Source: Bacteroidetes bacterium UBA4414 (GTDB lineage: Bacteria; Bacteroidota; Bacteroidia; Chitinophagales; Chitinophagaceae). Taken from it: a DNA stretch of 64,000 bases. The notes below the pieces were generated by a model. The model saw nothing but the letters and a program-made list of their open reading frames with translations. It searched no databases and was not told where the DNA came from. Position 1 is the first letter of the stretch; every line of letters begins with the position of its first letter. The translations under genes were made by a program, and so were the position numbers. The stretch covers positions 1-64,000 of the forward strand of contig DGQM01000013.1 in the NCBI GenBank assembly GCA_002389765.1. Reading direction: 5' to 3'. Of the stretch, positions 26,477 through 34,709 are shown piece by piece.

Positions 26477-26994
26477 TGTATCGTTGTTTATTGATTTAAG
26501 AGTTGATTACGTTGTTTTCTTAGTTTCTGATCTTTTGTTTTCGTGTCGTTATTTCCTCAATACGTTGCGCTTTTAATGGTTATTAAATATGTTTTCATTC
26601 AAATTTTCCTTAGCATCTTGAAATCTTTCGTTTTATCTATGTTCAATTTTTGGTTACAAAAATCCTAGTCTTATGGAGAAAAACACCCATAAAGCAATAT
26701 TCCGGACACAATGCCCGGTTCTCATCAGTCTCAATCTATATGTAACAGTTAGCAGCCGTTTGTCTGTTCTTAGTAATCTCTCTCTTGTATTAGCTGCTGA
26801 TAGGGGTATTCTTATCTCTCAGGGGCTAAAGTTAATAAAGAAGTATCTATTATTGCTCTTTCTATGTTTATTTTTTTCTTATTTGATGCGGTTTTCAGCG
26901 CGCAAAGGGGTTAATATTATCAACATCATTTACACACATAAAAAAAGCCCGAACAGCTAGTGTCCGGGCTTTTATTTGATTGATATTTAATCAA
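26477..26994. other. Long AT-rich intergenic region upstream of the giant Ig-repeat gene
   Basis: These 518 bases hold the promoter and leader of the giant minus-strand gene on their left side and the terminator of the ELW-repeat unit on their right. A 95-codon plus-strand frame at 26673-26960 is not supported because its last codons run through the terminator hairpin and it has poor codon use. I see no RNA gene, repeat or attachment site here. Confidence 0.5.
26944..26972 (-). terminator. Terminator of the ELW-repeat operon
   Basis: A 12-bp stem with one mismatch (26944-26955 with 26961-26972, core AAAGCCCG/CGGGCTTT), loop GCTAG, with an A run on the left that becomes a T tract on the minus strand. 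It lies 22 bases past the stop of the minus-strand gene. Confidence 0.85.
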
Positions 26995-28491
26995 TTATTG
27001 TTTTTGGAAGCGACCGCTTGCCATCAGCTCACCTTTTTCACTTCTGATTGCGTATATATATATGCCGTTTGTCATATTAGCAGCAGGTATAGATATTTCA
27101 TTTTTTCCTGATGCATAACTGGCAGCAGCGTTGTTGTAAACAACACGGCAAGCCATGTCTGTAACAGATACGCTCAACGATTGTGCTTTTTCCAATGTTA
27201 CTGCCAGTGTTGCATTGCCGGTAGTTGGGTTAGGGTATACTTTAACATCTGCCTGGAAAGCGATGTTTTTAACGCCCAGTGTGCTATCGCTCAGCATAAA
27301 CAGTTCTGTACCGTTTGCGCTATCCGCAGCACGGAAGTAGATTGTATTACCCATTTGCAGGAATTCTGCAGGGCTGCTGCTGTTAATACCACCGTAGATA
27401 TCTGCTACCATAGTAGGAACGCCTGTGCCTTTGAACACCCACAGTTCATTACCGTTTACGCCATTGTCTGCGTTGAAGTAAATTCTGTTTTTAGCGCTGT
27501 GTATATTGCTGATGTTGCTATTGCCTGTTGGGTTTGTTTTGTAAACCAGTGCAGTATTGCCTGTTGCAGGGTCGTATGCATACAGGTGGCCAAAGTAAGT
27601 GCCGTCGTTACCTGCAAAGTATACTTTGTTATTAAAACCAGCTATCAGTTTTTGGCCTGATGCATAGTTTGTAATAGAGCTGCCTACACCACTTACTACG
27701 TCTGTAAGGCGCATTACATTCAGACCATTGTAGCTATACAACTCGCGACCATAAGTAAGCGTTGAAGCAGAAAAATACAGTTTGTTGCCAATAACCGTAA
27801 AGTTGTTAGGCGCAGAGCTGTTTGCACCTGCATCAATATCAGATATCAGAGCAGTGCTGTTTGTAGACGGATTGTAAGCATATAGCTCTTGTCCTGTAGT
27901 AGTGTTTGTTGCAGAGAAGTATAACAGTGTATCGTATGCAGTAATGCCGGTGATAGCGCTGCCGCCAATGCCTGCATTGATGTCTGTAAGGCGCATAGCA
28001 GTATTGCTGGTAGTGTCATATACCCACAATTCTTCGCCATATATGCCGTCGTTGGCATCAAAATATATCTTGCCTTTGTACGCTACTACTTCGTCTACGT
28101 TTGCACTGCTGGTACCTGCATATACCTCTGCAGCCAATGATGGCGGGTTAGTGCCATCCCAGCGGTATAGTTCTATGCCTGATGTACCGTTGTTTGCAGG
28201 GAAGTAAGCGAATTTGCCAACTACTGCCATTGTACGGTTGCTGGTAGGGCTGATGCTTGATGCTGCAGCAGGATTGATATTGAAAGCAAGGTTTGTACCG
28301 CTGCTGTCTTTCAGCCACAGTTCATAACCATTGGTGCCGTCGTTTGCTGTAAATGCCAGGTTTTTACCAAAAGCCGCCATACGATAAGGGAAGCTGCCTG
28401 TTGTACCCGGGTTGATGTCTTTTACTACTGATTGTGCATTGGCAGATATTACTCCCGCAAGCAATGCAGTACTGAGTATACTACGTTTCAT
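26995..28491 (-). CDS. ELW-repeat secreted protein with T9SS sorting domain (second copy)
   Basis: A 498-residue protein with a signal peptide (ends SANAQ) and about eight beta-propeller-like repeats of about 45-50 residues, each with a variant of F-x-A-N-D-G-x-x-G-x-E-L-W-x-Y-D (TANDGTNGYELWLKDSSG, DANDGIYGEELWVYDTTS, NADNGVNGNELWVFKGTG). This ELWxxDGT-type repeat is frequent in Bacteroidota exported proteins. The T9SS sorting domain is at about 420-498 (VKVYPNPTTGNATLAVTLE, TNGIYIYAIRSEKGE). It shares gene order, length and repeats with the upstream paralogue, whose stop is 44 bases before this start, so the pair is probably one transcript. Function unknown; a surface-exposed propeller is likely. 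Confidence 0.87.
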   Translation of the reverse strand: MKRSILSTALLAGVISANAQSVVKDINPGTTGSFPYRMAAFGKNLAFTANDGTNGYELWLKDSSGTNLAFNINPAAASSISPTSNRTMAVVGKFAYFPANNGTSGIELYRWDGTNPPSLAAEVYAGTSSANVDEVVAYKGKIYFDANDGIYGEELWVYDTTSNTAMRLTDINAGIGGSAITGITAYDTLLYFSATNTTTGQELYAYNPSTNSTALISDIDAGANSSAPNNFTVIGNKLYFSASTLTYGRELYSYNGLNVMRLTDVVSGVGSSITNYASGQKLIAGFNNKVYFAGNDGTYFGHLYAYDPATGNTALVYKTNPTGNSNISNIHSAKNRIYFNADNGVNGNELWVFKGTGVPTMVADIYGGINSSSPAEFLQMGNTIYFRAADSANGTELFMLSDSTLGVKNIAFQADVKVYPNPTTGNATLAVTLEKAQSLSVSVTDMACRVVYNNAAASYASGKNEISIPAANMTNGIYIYAIRSEKGELMASGRFQKQ

Positions 28492-28535
28492 ATTTCTGGA
28501 TGTTTATTTTTTTATTTGTGAATTAATGAGCGCAA

Positions 28536-30038
28536 TTATTGTTTTTGGATGTTGCCTGCATACATCATAACGCCGGCAACATCAAACAAACGGTATTGAT
28601 AGATGCCAGCTGCCATGTTTGTCATATCTACAGTAACGTTGTTTGTACCTGCAACGTAAGTTTTTACATCGCTGCGTACGATAGTCTTGCCTGTCATATC
28701 TGTAACTACATAGCCCAATTGCAAATCTGCTTTGCTGCTGATTTGTATGCTGGTAGTACCTGTTGTAGGGTTAGGGAATACTTTAACATCTGCATTCAGG
28801 CGTGTGTTAACAACAGTTAGTGCCGCAGAGTCTGCCAGTTGATACAGTTCTGTACCTGTAGCACTGTTATAGGCATTAAAGTACATTTTTGTACCCCATG
28901 TCAGGAAGTTTATCGGGTAACTGCTTTGATTAGGATCAATGTCAGCAACCAATTTAGGGGTTGTGCTGCCATCATAAGACCATAATTCTACGCCGCTGGT
29001 GCCATCGTCTGCACTGAAGAACATTTTGCCGGCGTAGTAGTTAAAGTATTGAGGGCTGCTGCTGCCGCTAGGGTTGATATCATATACTTTTGAAGCAACA
29101 CCGTTTATCGGGTTGAACTGCCATAATTGATTGCCTGTAGTACCATCATTACCAGTAAAGTATATTTTGTTTTTGTACCACATCAGTTGTACATCACCAT
29201 TGTTTACAGCCATCAGACCATCGCCATTGCTATTGTCTATATTGGTATGGCGCATCAGGTTAGTACCGTCAAAAGAATATAATTCCCTGCCATAAGTAGG
29301 AGTGTAGGCACTAAAGTAGAGTTTTCCGTTAATAACAGTCAAGCCCTGAGGACCGCTGCCATTGTTGCCGGCATATACATCTGCCACTAGTGTAGTAGTA
29401 TTGCTAACAGGGTTGTATGCATATAATTCAGTACCTGTTGTGCTGCCTGTTGCAGTAAAGTATAGTTTGTCTTTGAATGCAACCAGATTAGACGGAGCAC
29501 TGCTGCTGTTGCCCGGCATCAGGTCTGTAAGGCGTTGTGTATAGCCATCTGTAAGGTTGTAAGACCATAGCTCATTGCCATTGATATTGTTATATGCACC
29601 GAAGTACAGGCGGTCGCCCATTACATATAGTTCGTTAATGTCGCTACCGCTGTTGCCGGGGTATATTTCTGCTGCCAAAGATGGTGCAACTGTGTCAACA
29701 CCATTCCACATGTATAGTTCTATACCTGTATTGCCATTGTCAGCAGGGAAGTATACATTTTTACCATGTACAACCATTTTCCTGTTGTTGTACCAGCTGG
29801 TACTGCTTGCCAAACCCGGATTCAGATCATAGATAAGCTTCGCAGATGTGTCATATGCCATTAATTCACTGCCGTTTACGCCATTATCAGCAAAGAATAA
29901 AACCCTGTTGCCGTAATAACCTGTCAACCACATTGGGTACGAGTCTCCGTTAGGGTTAACATCCGCTATCATGCGCGTTTGTGCCGACGCAAATAAACTG
30001 CCGGACAGTAAAATAGTACTGAGTAAACGAATTTTCAT
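28536..30038 (-). CDS. ELW-repeat secreted protein with T9SS sorting domain (first copy)
   Basis: A 500-residue protein with a signal peptide (ends FASAQ) and about eight ELW repeats (FADNGVNGSELMAYDTSA, GAYNNINGNELWSYNLTD, SADDGTSGVELWSYDGST), then a T9SS sorting domain at about 420-500 (VKVFPNPTTGTTSIQISSK, AAGIYQYRLFDVAG). It is the first gene of a two-gene minus-strand unit with its paralogue. Both proteins keep phrases such as LAAEIYPG/LAAEVYAG and GRELYSFDGTNLMR/GRELYSYNGLNVMR at equal positions, so they come from whole-gene duplication. The promoter must lie in 30039-30266, shared with a divergent strong promoter. Confidence 0.87.
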   Translation of the reverse strand: MKIRLLSTILLSGSLFASAQTRMIADVNPNGDSYPMWLTGYYGNRVLFFADNGVNGSELMAYDTSAKLIYDLNPGLASSTSWYNNRKMVVHGKNVYFPADNGNTGIELYMWNGVDTVAPSLAAEIYPGNSGSDINELYVMGDRLYFGAYNNINGNELWSYNLTDGYTQRLTDLMPGNSSSAPSNLVAFKDKLYFTATGSTTGTELYAYNPVSNTTTLVADVYAGNNGSGPQGLTVINGKLYFSAYTPTYGRELYSFDGTNLMRHTNIDNSNGDGLMAVNNGDVQLMWYKNKIYFTGNDGTTGNQLWQFNPINGVASKVYDINPSGSSSPQYFNYYAGKMFFSADDGTSGVELWSYDGSTTPKLVADIDPNQSSYPINFLTWGTKMYFNAYNSATGTELYQLADSAALTVVNTRLNADVKVFPNPTTGTTSIQISSKADLQLGYVVTDMTGKTIVRSDVKTYVAGTNNVTVDMTNMAAGIYQYRLFDVAGVMMYAGNIQKQ

Positions 30039-30363
30039 ATGTGCTCCGCTTATTTAATTATGAATGAATTATGTTATAAGCTATAAATATAAAAACTATT
30101 AAGTGAATATTATATAATTATGACCATGAAATAGCCAAAATACCGTATATCCCGTAGAGGATGCCTCGAAAAGCAGGCTGGTGGCTAAGTTGTTGATTTT
30201 TAATGGCTTGTATTTGTTAACCGCTCGTTAACCGATTGCAAACTACCCGTTAACAAGTGTCGAAAATTTGAACATCGGCCATCGATGCCCTCATATTTGC
30301 ATCATAATCAACGAAATAAACAACTAACTAAAACTAAACAGTAACAAACAAAAACAAACAATT
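30039..30363. other. Divergent intergenic promoter region
   Basis: These 325 bases lie between the divergent ELW-repeat gene (minus) and the first small secreted protein gene (plus). The left half is A/T-rich without a recognised signal; the right half holds the plus-strand promoter at 30267-30299 and an A/C-rich leader of about 57 bases with no hairpin. No gene is seen. Confidence 0.55.
30267..30299 (+). promoter_or_regulatory. Promoter of the first DUF4402-like gene
   Basis: A TTTG -33 element (30267-30270), a 21-base spacer and the -7 region CATATTTG (30292-30299), followed by GCATCA. The same arrangement occurs before the paralogue at 32576 (AATATTTGCATCA, spacer 22). The leader to the ATG is A-rich with repeated AAACAA words, typical of well-translated Bacteroidota messages. 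Confidence 0.65.
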
Positions 30364-30906
30364 ATGAAAAAAATCATCGCAATCGCAGCACTTTCATTCG
30401 TAGGTATCGCAGCAAAAGCACAAGTTGCATCTACAGCTACACAAACTGTTAACCTGAACCTGAGCAACGCAATCGAGTTGACTTTCACAGGGTCTACTAC
30501 TGCTACAGGTGCTGCTGTTAACCTGGCGTTCAACACAGTTAACGATTATGCAAATGGTGTTGCATCATCTGCACAAGAACTGAAAGTACGTTCTAACAAG
30601 AAATTCGATGTTACAGTAAAAACAAACGCTGCTAGCTTCTCATACACTGGTTCTACAACACCAGCTCCTGTAATGCCTGTATCTGGTGTTCTGGCACTGA
30701 AAGTAAGCGCTAACGGTACGGGTGGTACAATTGGTGGTACTTTCGCTGGTTACACAAGCTTGTCTGCAACTGCAGCAAACCTGATAGCTAATGGCTTGAA
30801 CGGTGGTAACCAAACATTCAGCGTAATGTACAATGCAACTCCGGGTTTCACTTACCCTGCAGGTACTTACACTGTAGATGTAGTTTACACAGCTACGCAA
30901 CAATAA
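30364..30906 (+). CDS. Small secreted beta-rich protein, DUF4402/spore-coat-U-like (first paralogue)
   Basis: A 180-residue protein with a signal peptide (ends AAKAQ, about residue 19) and an all-beta body with very low charge and many Thr, Asn, Gly and Ala (AIELTFTGSTTATGAAVNLA, ELKVRSNKKFDVTVKTNA), ending in YPAGTYTVDVVYTATQQ. The C-terminal strand motif is like that of DUF4402 and spore-coat-protein-U-like domains, which are pilin-like beta sandwiches. Two paralogues lie at 32576 and 33144. The gene has its own promoter and terminator and uses a narrow codon set, which suggests high expression. It could be a fimbrial subunit or surface-coat protein; no usher or chaperone gene is nearby, so the assembly route is unclear. 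Confidence 0.75.
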   Translation: MKKIIAIAALSFVGIAAKAQVASTATQTVNLNLSNAIELTFTGSTTATGAAVNLAFNTVNDYANGVASSAQELKVRSNKKFDVTVKTNAASFSYTGSTTPAPVMPVSGVLALKVSANGTGGTIGGTFAGYTSLSATAANLIANGLNGGNQTFSVMYNATPGFTYPAGTYTVDVVYTATQQ

Positions 30907-30953
30907 TAACCATCGGGTTATTACTCCCTTTCGGATCTTTTTCATCCAAATAC

Positions 30954-30987
30954 GAAGGCTACTCTTGGCGGGGTAGCTTTCTTTTTT
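30954..30987 (+). terminator. Terminator after the first DUF4402-like gene
   Basis: A 9-bp stem with one G-T pair (30954-30962 with 30973-30981), a 10-base loop and a T tract at 30982-30987. Confidence 0.75.
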
Positions 30988-31016
30988 ATGTAGATTGCAG
31001 TCTTCTATAGATAATT

Positions 31017-32360
31017 ATGAAAAGAATACTGCTACTGGCCGCATCTTTTAGTATGCTGGCTTTGGGTACAACAGCGCAAAACAAAGCAAAGACAATAGAT
31101 TCGGTACTTAAAATATACCAGCAACAAGGGCAGTTTAATGGTGCTGTGCTGGTATATCAATATGGTCGTCCTGTATTGGTAAAAGGCTATGGTTACAGAG
31201 ATGTAGCAAAAAAAATACCTAACGATAGCAATACCATATTTCAGATAGGTTCTGTTACCAAAACATTTACGGCAACCATGATTATGATGTTGCAGGAGCA
31301 AGGGAAGCTGAATGTGAAAGACAAGCTGTCTCAATACATGCCCGGCTACCCCGATGGTGATAAAATAACCATCGAAAATCTGCTGACGCACACATCTGGA
31401 ATCTTTAACTACACAGAAGATACGGCTTTCTCGCAGCATGGCATGACGATGCATCAGGAAAGAAAGGCCATGATAAGGTTGTTCAAAGACAAGATGACGG
31501 GAATAGAACCCGGTGCATCATTTAACTATAGCAACTCAAACTATATGTTGCTGGGTTATATTATAGAAGACATCACAGGAAAGACCTATTATGAGGCGCT
31601 GCGTAGTATGATTCTTGAACCTTTGGGAATGAAAAACACAGGTAGTAATTTTGCCGGGCTGAAGAGTAAGAACAAAGCCATAGGTTACTTTTCTATAGAC
31701 GATGGCAAAGGCGATAATGCTCCGTTTGTAGACTCATCTGTTTCTTTTGCAGCAGGGTGTATATATACAACCGTATCAGACCTGAATAAATGGGCCAATG
31801 CGGTACATAAAAAAATGTTGCTGACGGCAGAAGACTGGAAGCTGATGACTACAGTATATAAACAAAACTACGGCTATGGCTGGATGCTGGGCGAGGCAAT
31901 GGGCAAGAAGAGCATAGGACACAATGGTGGTATACATGGCTTTGTATCTAACCTGTATATGATGCCCGATGATGCCAGCACAGTGATACTGATATCTAAC
32001 AAAATGGATGATGAACAATCTCAGATACGCAGAAATATCACGGCGATATTAAATGATAAGAAAGTAGAGTTGCCCGAGTTTAAAAAAGAAGTGAAACTGA
32101 ACCCTGTATATTTTAAAGACTATGTAGGTGTATACGCGTTGGCGCCGGGTTTTGATATAACCATAACAAGCGAAGGTGATGCCCTGTACGCGCAAGCTAC
32201 CAACCAACCCAAGCTACGCTTGTATGCAGAGCGGAAAGACTTCTTTTTCTTCAAAGTAGTAGATGCGCAAATTTCTTTTGTAAGAAATGAAGCAGATGTG
32301 GTAGATAAGATAGCCCTGAGGCAAAACGGTCGCATCATGAATGCTCCCAGGAAGAATTAG
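31017..32360 (+). CDS. Exported serine hydrolase, class C beta-lactamase/DD-peptidase family
   Basis: A 447-residue protein with a signal peptide (ends GTTAQ) and a beta-lactamase-fold domain. All three active-site motifs are seen: SxxK at Ser79-Lys82 (GSVTKTF), YxN at Tyr171-Asn173 (NYSNSNY) and HxG at His302-Gly304 (GHNGGIHG), the last replacing KTG as in esterase and D-aminopeptidase members. A C-terminal about 100-residue beta domain follows (FKDYVGVYALAPGFDITIT, LRLYAERKDFFFFKV), as in many Bacteroidota homologues (DUF3471-like). The substrate may be a peptidoglycan peptide, D-amino-acid peptide or ester; resistance to beta-lactams should not be assumed. It is flanked by terminators on both sides, so it is transcribed alone. 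Confidence 0.9.
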   Translation: MKRILLLAASFSMLALGTTAQNKAKTIDSVLKIYQQQGQFNGAVLVYQYGRPVLVKGYGYRDVAKKIPNDSNTIFQIGSVTKTFTATMIMMLQEQGKLNVKDKLSQYMPGYPDGDKITIENLLTHTSGIFNYTEDTAFSQHGMTMHQERKAMIRLFKDKMTGIEPGASFNYSNSNYMLLGYIIEDITGKTYYEALRSMILEPLGMKNTGSNFAGLKSKNKAIGYFSIDDGKGDNAPFVDSSVSFAAGCIYTTVSDLNKWANAVHKKMLLTAEDWKLMTTVYKQNYGYGWMLGEAMGKKSIGHNGGIHGFVSNLYMMPDDASTVILISNKMDDEQSQIRRNITAILNDKKVELPEFKKEVKLNPVYFKDYVGVYALAPGFDITITSEGDALYAQATNQPKLRLYAERKDFFFFKVVDAQISFVRNEADVVDKIALRQNGRIMNAPRKN

Positions 32361-32383
32361 TCATTATATTAAGTATATATTTT

Positions 32384-32426
32384 ACAGGTGTAGTTTTCTT
32401 TTTTGAAAACTACACCTGTTGTTTTT
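32384..32426 (+). terminator. Strong terminator after the serine hydrolase gene
   Basis: A perfect 15-bp stem (32384-32398 with 32405-32419, core ACAGGTGTAG), loop of six T and a T tract at 32422-32426. Confidence 0.92.
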
Positions 32427-32497
32427 CAATGAGTTGTGTTTTGGGTTGTTAATTGGTTGTAAATGGCTTGCTAAGGGTGAGTTAAGTAACATGTTTA

Positions 32498-32531
32498 TTT
32501 GGGAATGATGATGAATGTCATTGAATATTTG
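32498..32531 (+). promoter_or_regulatory. Promoter of the second and third DUF4402-like genes
   Basis: TTTG at 32498-32501, a 22-base spacer and AATATTTG at 32524-32531 followed by GCATCA, the same layout as the promoter at 30267-30299. The leader again carries ACAAACAAACAAAA just before the ATG. Confidence 0.65.
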
Positions 32532-32575
32532 CATCACAAACTGAGGGCTTAACCGCCGGGTACAAACAAACAAAA

Positions 32576-33121
32576 ATGAAACAAACCATTGCACTAATGG
32601 GCATACTGCTATGCTCGGCGACAGCGTTCGCGCAGCAAAGCAGCAATAGCTCTCAAACCGTATCAATGGGGGTGAGTAGTACAATAGAACTCACCTTCAC
32701 AGGTAGCACTACTACAACAGGTGCTACTGTCAATCTCAACTTTAATACTGTAAACGATTATGCCAACGGTGTTGTTTCTTCAGATCAGGAACTGAAGGTT
32801 ACATCCAACCGCAATTTTACAATAGCTGTAAAAACAAGCAGTGCTACATTCAGCTACGCAGGCAGCACCTCGCCTGCACCAGCTATGCCTGTAAGCATAC
32901 TGGGTTTGATGCTTTCATCAAACAGTACAGGTGGTACAGTGGTAAGCCCGTTTTCTGCATCGGCATACAACAGCCTCAGCAATAGCAACCAGATGCTGCT
33001 GAATACTTGTACAGCAGGCAATGCCAAGCTGTTTGCTGTTAAGTACAAAGCCACGCCCGATTTTACATATCCCGCAGGTACCTATACTGTAGATGTTCTT
33101 TATACCGCAACACAATTATAA
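32576..33121 (+). CDS. Small secreted beta-rich protein, DUF4402/spore-coat-U-like (second paralogue)
   Basis: A 181-residue paralogue of the protein at 30364: signal peptide (ends TAFAQ), TIELTFTGSTTTTGATVNLN, the NTVNDYANGVVSSDQELKV segment, and the C-terminal YPAGTYTVDVLYTATQL. Shared phrases run through the whole length, with the main differences in the middle loop (LGLMLSSNSTGGTVVSPF). It is followed by the third paralogue after 22 bases with no terminator between, so the two form an operon. A single Cys (NTCTAGN) is present near residue 142. Same functional uncertainty as the first copy. Confidence 0.75.
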   Translation: MKQTIALMGILLCSATAFAQQSSNSSQTVSMGVSSTIELTFTGSTTTTGATVNLNFNTVNDYANGVVSSDQELKVTSNRNFTIAVKTSSATFSYAGSTSPAPAMPVSILGLMLSSNSTGGTVVSPFSASAYNSLSNSNQMLLNTCTAGNAKLFAVKYKATPDFTYPAGTYTVDVLYTATQL

Positions 33122-33143
33122 ACCCTCGGAAAAGACACACAGT

Positions 33144-33710
33144 ATGAACAAACAGACAAACACGCTTTTGAAAGCGATAGCCATATTTGTATTGGGTATG
33201 GGGGCAGTAATATCTGCCAAGGCACAGAATGCAAGCAGCAATGCAGTGCAAACCGCTAAGCTGGACCTTACAGATGCCATAGAGCTTTCGTTTATAAACG
33301 GTGCGGGTGGTACGCTCAACTTTACGTACAACACAGCTGCCGAGCTGATAAACGGTAAGGAAAGCATCACGCAAGATTTGCGTGTACGCTCCAACAAAAA
33401 ATTTAAAGTAGCTGTAGCCAGTTCTTCATCAAATTTCACCTACACAGGTACATATACTGTAAATAACATCATACCCGTAAGTACAGGCTTGCAGGTGATG
33501 GTGACAGCTAATAATACTGGTGGTATACCTACGTTGTCGGCACTATTGGGCTGGCTGGGCCTTACAATAGGTAGCGGTACTACATTGCTTACATATTGCA
33601 ATCCAGGTGGCAACCAAACGTTTACTGTAAAGTACAAGGCAACGCCGGGTATACTTGCAGCACCGGGTACATATACCACAGATGTTGTATTTACAGCAAC
33701 ACAGATGTAA
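33144..33710 (+). CDS. Small secreted beta-rich protein, DUF4402/spore-coat-U-like (third, divergent paralogue)
   Basis: A 188-residue protein with a signal peptide (ends ISAKAQ), AIELSFINGAGGTLNFTYNT, QDLRVRSNKKFKVAVASSSS and the C-terminal APGTYTTDVVFTATQM. It is the most divergent of the three, with GA-rich and LLGWLGLTIG segments not seen in the others. It is read from the promoter before the second paralogue. A longer frame begins at 33093 inside that gene, but ATG 33144 starts a normal signal peptide. Presence of three related but distinct copies suggests a heteropolymer or alternative major and minor subunits (inference). Confidence 0.74.
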   Translation: MNKQTNTLLKAIAIFVLGMGAVISAKAQNASSNAVQTAKLDLTDAIELSFINGAGGTLNFTYNTAAELINGKESITQDLRVRSNKKFKVAVASSSSNFTYTGTYTVNNIIPVSTGLQVMVTANNTGGIPTLSALLGWLGLTIGSGTTLLTYCNPGGNQTFTVKYKATPGILAAPGTYTTDVVFTATQM

Positions 33711-33735
33711 TAATGTTTTTTTGTTTGAATGATGT

Positions 33736-33763
33736 AAGCAGGCTGCCATGTGCAGCCTGCTTT
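33736..33763 (+). terminator. Terminator after the third DUF4402-like gene
   Basis: A perfect 11-bp stem (33736-33746 with 33752-33762, core AGCAGGCTGC) and five-base loop, with only a short T run after it. Confidence 0.7.
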
Positions 33764-33846
33764 GCTATGGTTAATGCTCGGTTAAACATGCTTTGTAGTT
33801 TGGTATGGCATCGGCAGTGTGTGATATTTACATAAACAGAACAAAC

Positions 33847-34014
33847 ATGAAAGCATTAACATCAACAGATCGCCCGCGTATATTCAGCAATAAAGTGCTG
33901 CACTACTTCACAAAGCTCAATCCGTTTCGCGGAGAATTGGTAGAGGTGGAAATGAAGGTAGTTGGTAAGCGTATCGTGTATACATATACCAAAGTGCGCA
34001 ATACACAAGCGTAG
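33847..34014 (+). CDS. Small basic protein of unknown function
   Basis: A 55-residue protein, MKALTSTDRPRIFSNKVL to KVRNTQA, rich in Lys and Arg with a beta-like C-terminal part (GELVEVEMKVVGKRIVYTYT). There is no signal peptide or membrane segment, so it is probably cytoplasmic. It follows a terminator and precedes the HEXXH membrane protein by 33 bases on the same strand, so the two may be cotranscribed. I do not recognise the family. The ATG at 33847 follows an A-rich leader (ACAGAACAAAC), which supports it as a real start rather than the longer frame from 33805. Confidence 0.5.
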   Translation: MKALTSTDRPRIFSNKVLHYFTKLNPFRGELVEVEMKVVGKRIVYTYTKVRNTQA

Positions 34015-34047
34015 TATTCTTTTTTATAGTAATGTTGTGTAATCGCT

Positions 34048-34677
34048 ATGCACAACAACGCCCGCATTTTTCTTGTCTTTTTTATTGCCGCCATAGTCGG
34101 TACACTGTCGCATGAATGTGGCCATGCCATTGTTGGCGAAATGTTGGGGTTTAATACACGTCTCTCATACGCATTTACCTATTGCGAAAACTGCTATGAT
34201 ATGTACAATGCCACAAAAGGTACTGCTGCTTTTCGCTTGTATGAATACAAGCAGAGTTTGTTTATTTGGGGTGGCCCGTTACAAACAATCCTTACCGCTT
34301 TAGCAGGCACTATTGGTCTGCTTGTTGTTCGCAGAAAACAGGAAATAGATGCTTATAATATCAAGCACTTGCTTTTGCTGGCCTTGTCTTTCTTTATCAG
34401 CAGAAATGTGTTTAACGAAGTGCTGTTTTGGATAAAATACTTCAGTACAAAAGAAATGCCTTACAGGTGCGATGAGTGTAAGCTGCTGAACTATTATAAC
34501 GCTAACCCACTGGTTGGGCATCTGCTGATATTAGTTGCTGCAAGTGCTGTGTTATGGTGGATAACATTTGTCTTGCTCAAAAAACACCGTCTGCAGTTTA
34601 TTATATGGGGTGGGCTTGGTAGCCTTTCGGGTTGGGTGTTGTGGCTGTATGTTATTGGTCCACGTCTTTTGCCATAA
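34048..34677 (+). CDS. Integral membrane protein with HEXXH motif, M50-like metalloprotease candidate
   Basis: A 209-residue protein with about five membrane segments. The first contains HECGH at residues 22-26 (LSHECGHAIVGEMLG), the zinc-binding HEXXH of site-2-type (M50-like) proteases, placed near the N-terminus as in those enzymes. A second motif with Asp or Asn near the end is expected as third ligand; NPLVGHLL at about residues 152-159 is a candidate. A Cys-rich loop (YCENCYDM, YRCDECKLL) with CX2C pairs could bind an extra metal. This could be a small intramembrane protease or a non-proteolytic relative. It is preceded by the 55-residue gene and followed by a strong terminator. Confidence 0.68.
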   Translation: MHNNARIFLVFFIAAIVGTLSHECGHAIVGEMLGFNTRLSYAFTYCENCYDMYNATKGTAAFRLYEYKQSLFIWGGPLQTILTALAGTIGLLVVRRKQEIDAYNIKHLLLLALSFFISRNVFNEVLFWIKYFSTKEMPYRCDECKLLNYYNANPLVGHLLILVAASAVLWWITFVLLKKHRLQFIIWGGLGSLSGWVLWLYVIGPRLLP

Positions 34678-34679
34678 AA

Positions 34680-34706
34680 AACCGCCCGCTGTATAAGCGG
34701 GCGGTT
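34680..34706. terminator. Bidirectional terminator between convergent genes
   Basis: A perfect 11-bp stem (34680-34690 with 34696-34706, core CCGCCCGCT), loop GTATA, A run before and T-rich sequence after. It serves the HEXXH gene (plus) and the T9SS gene (minus), whose stop is three bases beyond. Confidence 0.88.
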
Positions 34707-34709
34707 ATC

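Noticed and set aside
26673..26960. 95-codon plus-strand frame in the intergenic region
   Set aside because: Its last codons run through the terminator hairpin of the opposite gene and its composition is not protein-like despite a hydrophobic patch.
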